Shown one piece after another: positions 62,051 to 64,000 of a stretch of 64,000 nt of DNA (position 1 is its first letter; each line of letters opens with the position of its first letter). Below the pieces are notes generated by a model, which saw only the letters and a program-made list of their open reading frames with translations, was not told where the DNA came from and did no database searches. Origin of the DNA: Marinicellulosiphila megalodicopiae (GTDB taxonomy: Bacteria; Pseudomonadota; Gammaproteobacteria; Pseudomonadales; Natronospirillaceae); assembly GCF_045862395.1 (NCBI RefSeq), contig NZ_AP023087.1:4464001-4528000 (forward strand), in the 5' to 3' direction. A program made the translations under genes and the position numbers.

Positions 62051-62435
62051 TCATTACGCAAATGGTGCGCCTGCCAATTGGAGTGATAATTTTATAAGCG
62101 CTTACGCAACGATGCATCCTTGGGAAGATTGGGCGGAAACCTGGGCGCATTATTTACATATGTTAGACACCTTAGAAACTGCTGCCGCTTATGATTTAGC
62201 AGTCAAATCGCCTTCTACAAAAGGTAAAAATCGACGTACAAAATCCTCCATGCGCAACAAAGATGATTTCGATAAATTATTTGAAATGTGGTATTCACTT
62301 ACTTTTGTTTTAAATGGATTAAGCCGAAGCATGGGCATGCCAGATACATATCCGTTTGTGATCTCCCATTCAGTTAAAGAAAAATTAAGATTGGTACACG
62401 ATATTATTAATGATATGGCAGTAGGTGAATTGTAA
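62051..62435 (+). pseudogene. Duplicated 3' fragment of the zinc metallopeptidase gene
   Basis: It corresponds to the last 131 codons of the gene at 55536-56618, without the zinc ribbon and the HExxH site, so it cannot be an active peptidase. An internal ATG at 62112 opens a 107-codon frame (MHPWEDWAETWAHYL) but no ribosome site precedes it. Near the end a CAA has become TAA, trimming two or three residues. Differences from the parent are few, so the duplication is recent. Confidence 0.85.
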
Positions 62436-62527
62436 GAAGAATAAACACTGTTACATAATTTTTTAGGGAAGGTTAGGGTTAATACCCCTTCTCTAAAAAT
62501 AAAGAAAAATCCGGTGTCTGTTTTGAC
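62051..62527 (+). repeat. Direct repeat, copy 2
   Basis: Same orientation as copy 1 (56225-56700). The offset is 5826 bases up to the 3' flank, where one extra base is present. Homology stops at CTGTTTTGAC in both copies. Confidence 0.93.
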
Positions 62528-62719
62528 TTGCTTTGTCTGTAGTTTTTTGAATGATTTTGATAGTTTTTTTCGAATGAATCCGAAACCTACAAAACAACCA
62601 ACCTCAAGGGACAAACATCAAGGGGCACGCACTTTTAAAGATCTATGCGGTTACTTAAAACCGCTTCCTTATTTTAATGACACTCAAAATCAGTCCTTTT
62701 GTTTCAAAAATGAAATACT
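62436..62719. other. Interval with motif and REP-like scrap
   Basis: It holds the tail of the direct repeat, with the dispersed motif GGTGTCTGTTTTG (62513-62525). A weak REP-like scrap, CGAATGAATCCGAAACCTAC (62571-62590), resembles the right arm of the units near 40-41.8 kb. No gene seen. Confidence 0.45.
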
Positions 62720-63637
62720 CTAATCAGTCGTTTTTTGCATTTTACTATTTAACATTTTAAGCCCAACGGCAAAGCCTAATGCCAATAACCCTGCCATCAA
62801 TACAGCATCTGGGGAGGCACCTAATCGTTCGAACCATTGTGTGTAAAAATGAATCCCACCAAATACGGCAACGGTATTTAACACCCATCTTCGATTATTC
62901 TTCCATGCCCATATCGCCGTTGCGATTATGGCTAACGCCCAAAGCACTGCAAACACTGAATCGTCCATGATCACTACCCTATCTTCATTTCGCTCACCCC
63001 ATAACGATCCTACCCAAAAACCAAAGTTAACTAGAAAGACACTGGTTCTTGATGTTGCAATGGCTACACGCTCGTATTCTGCGGGTAGTTTTTTGGATAA
63101 TTGATACAGGCCAAACGCCAACGCACTAAAAATTACGACGGTTAAAAGGGGTTCTTGAATCACCAAAAAATAACTGGCATGAAAATACCCTGTTTTTGCA
63201 CCAATACAGGCTGACAGGGTTAACGTGGCAAGTACTGCTAAAAGTGAGCTTTTAGCAAACACGGCGATCAGTGCAAACAGTAAAGTTACAGCCAAAATAG
63301 AATATAAATGTCCCTCAAATACTCCCATTATGCCCGCGCCCGACATTAAAGCGCCAACTAACAAACATATATTCGCCAACACTAACCATTCAGTTGTTTG
63401 ACTTCTTAGCACGACTAAACCTGCAATCAGAATCAATAAACCAATGATGATTGCCGTTGCGGGTGTCGGAATTAAAGCCAGTGCTGCTCCACTGACAGCA
63501 ATAACACCAAACCCAATTAAAAGGTTAAACGCCAAAGAGCCTGTGGATTTTGCGGCTAAGGATTTAAATCTTTCGTACTCAGCTTGAGTGATTTCATTTT
63601 CGCTGAGTAATTGATCAATATCGAGTGTGACTTTCAT
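62720..63637 (-). CDS. Multi-span membrane protein, DUF2157-like
   Basis: 305 residues from the ATG at 63635-63637, with AGGA six bases before it; two residues longer if the preceding ATG is used. A short soluble N terminus (IDQLLSENEITQAEYERFKSLA), as in DUF2157 proteins, precedes about nine or ten hydrophobic spans. Function unknown. More GC-rich than the segment to its left, in keeping with resident chromosomal DNA beyond the repeat boundary. Confidence 0.65.
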   Translation of the reverse strand: MKVTLDIDQLLSENEITQAEYERFKSLAAKSTGSLAFNLLIGFGVIAVSGAALALIPTPATAIIIGLLILIAGLVVLRSQTTEWLVLANICLLVGALMSGAGIMGVFEGHLYSILAVTLLFALIAVFAKSSLLAVLATLTLSACIGAKTGYFHASYFLVIQEPLLTVVIFSALAFGLYQLSKKLPAEYERVAIATSRTSVFLVNFGFWVGSLWGERNEDRVVIMDDSVFAVLWALAIIATAIWAWKNNRRWVLNTVAVFGGIHFYTQWFERLGASPDAVLMAGLLALGFAVGLKMLNSKMQKTTD

Positions 63638-63910
63638 ATTCATTCCTATTCATATAATTGATTAATACCAAATATTAAAAACCGTTAGGCTGTTTTTGCA
63701 CTAATCGATCCTTTTTAACTTTATATTTTTGCCGTGTATTTTTATAGCCAACAAACAATAGCAAAAAGCATTGAAGATATCTGTTTGCCTAAGGCGGTTT
63801 TTCGTAATTCATGATCGTTTTCTATTTATCACTTATAAGTCACAACCCTTATGGCAAATACCTATATCGCCATTTTTAACGTTTTATTTGCTGCTCAAAT
63901 CCTGTAAAAA

Positions 63911-64000
63911 TTATTGATCAATTAATTCAAGATAAGCATCAACTTGATCTTCGCCTAAATATTCATTTGCGATTCTTATATAAGGAAATCTTTGATTGTC
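63911..64000 (-). CDS. Partial CDS, C-terminal 29 residues of an unidentified gene
   Basis: The gene enters from the right edge and ends in TAA at 63911-63913. The visible tail (RFPYIRIANEYLGEDQVDAY and a final ELIDQ) is acidic, helical and protein-like. Too little is present to assign a family. From 63638 to 63910 I see only promoter-type AT-rich sequence. Confidence 0.5.
   Translation of the reverse strand, partial: DNQRFPYIRIANEYLGEDQVDAYLELIDQ

Noticed and set aside
62112..62435. Independent 107-residue gene starting with MHPWEDWAETW
   Set aside because: It is the tail of the duplicated metallopeptidase fragment, lacks the HExxH site and has no ribosome-binding site before the internal ATG.

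Overview
The window looks like the chromosome of an AT-rich (about two thirds A+T by eye), free-living, Gram-negative gammaproteobacterium, probably marine. Family-level reasons are purEK next to a YheV-type zinc protein, biosynthetic arginine decarboxylase SpeA, pterin dehydratase, FabF, HopJ- and YiaD-like proteins, many outer-membrane and lipoprotein signals, and surface lipoproteins with PKD modules and Thr/Gln-rich linkers. I cannot name the genus. No rRNA, tRNA, CRISPR array, phage or complete insertion sequence was seen. The mobile DNA is limited to a REP-associated transposase with its repeats, gene-fragment duplications and many short tandem repeats.

Layout. 0.5-3.0 kb: a large secreted beta-helix/CBM/PKD lipoprotein. 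3.4-8.6 kb: a FAD monooxygenase plus DUF6463 pair, divergent from its likely TetR regulator; a MATE pump; small barrel proteins. 8.6-14.4 kb: envelope genes (DedA-like, two pentapeptide-like proteins, ExoD, DUF5665) with a chimeric DedA/ExoD pseudogene between the two parent genes. 14.4-16.4 kb: purK, purE, yheV. 16.6-20.7 kb: two unrecognised genes, YjdM, a membrane protein, an FKBP isomerase and a methyltransferase. 20.8-29.1 kb: a beta-propeller lipoprotein with a Gly-Thr repeat, an arylamine N-acetyltransferase/EamA/Crp-like group, a protein of about five HTH units with 15-bp repeats upstream, and a PKD-only giant lipoprotein.

29.2-34.1 kb: a lipase-like enzyme, then the most unusual operon: a radical SAM protein resembling tetraether-lipid synthases, an Lgt-like membrane protein, and three tandem paralogous small membrane proteins. 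34.5-39.9 kb: PhoD phosphatase, HxlR regulator pair, RRM RNA-binding protein, P460-like lipoprotein, methyladenine-glycosylase-like protein. 39.9-42.0 kb: RAYT transposase surrounded by REP-like repeats. 42-47 kb: a solute-binding protein, TetR/carboxymuconolactone-decarboxylase pair with three palindromic operators, and a stand-alone FabF. 47-55.3 kb: a GIDE/LemA fusion followed by a GH2 beta-mannosidase, HopJ, OmpA-like lipoprotein, SpeA and pterin dehydratase.

55.5-62.5 kb: a zinc metallopeptidase whose last 0.5 kb is repeated, nearly identical, about 5.8 kb downstream. Between the copies lie an orphan lipoprotein, a small barrel-like protein, a PKD lipoprotein carrying a shortened DUF1587/DUF1592-type region, and a Tat-exported DUF1552 protein. 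The window ends with a DUF2157-like membrane protein and the tail of an unidentified gene. All assignments come from reading the sequence; no database search was run.
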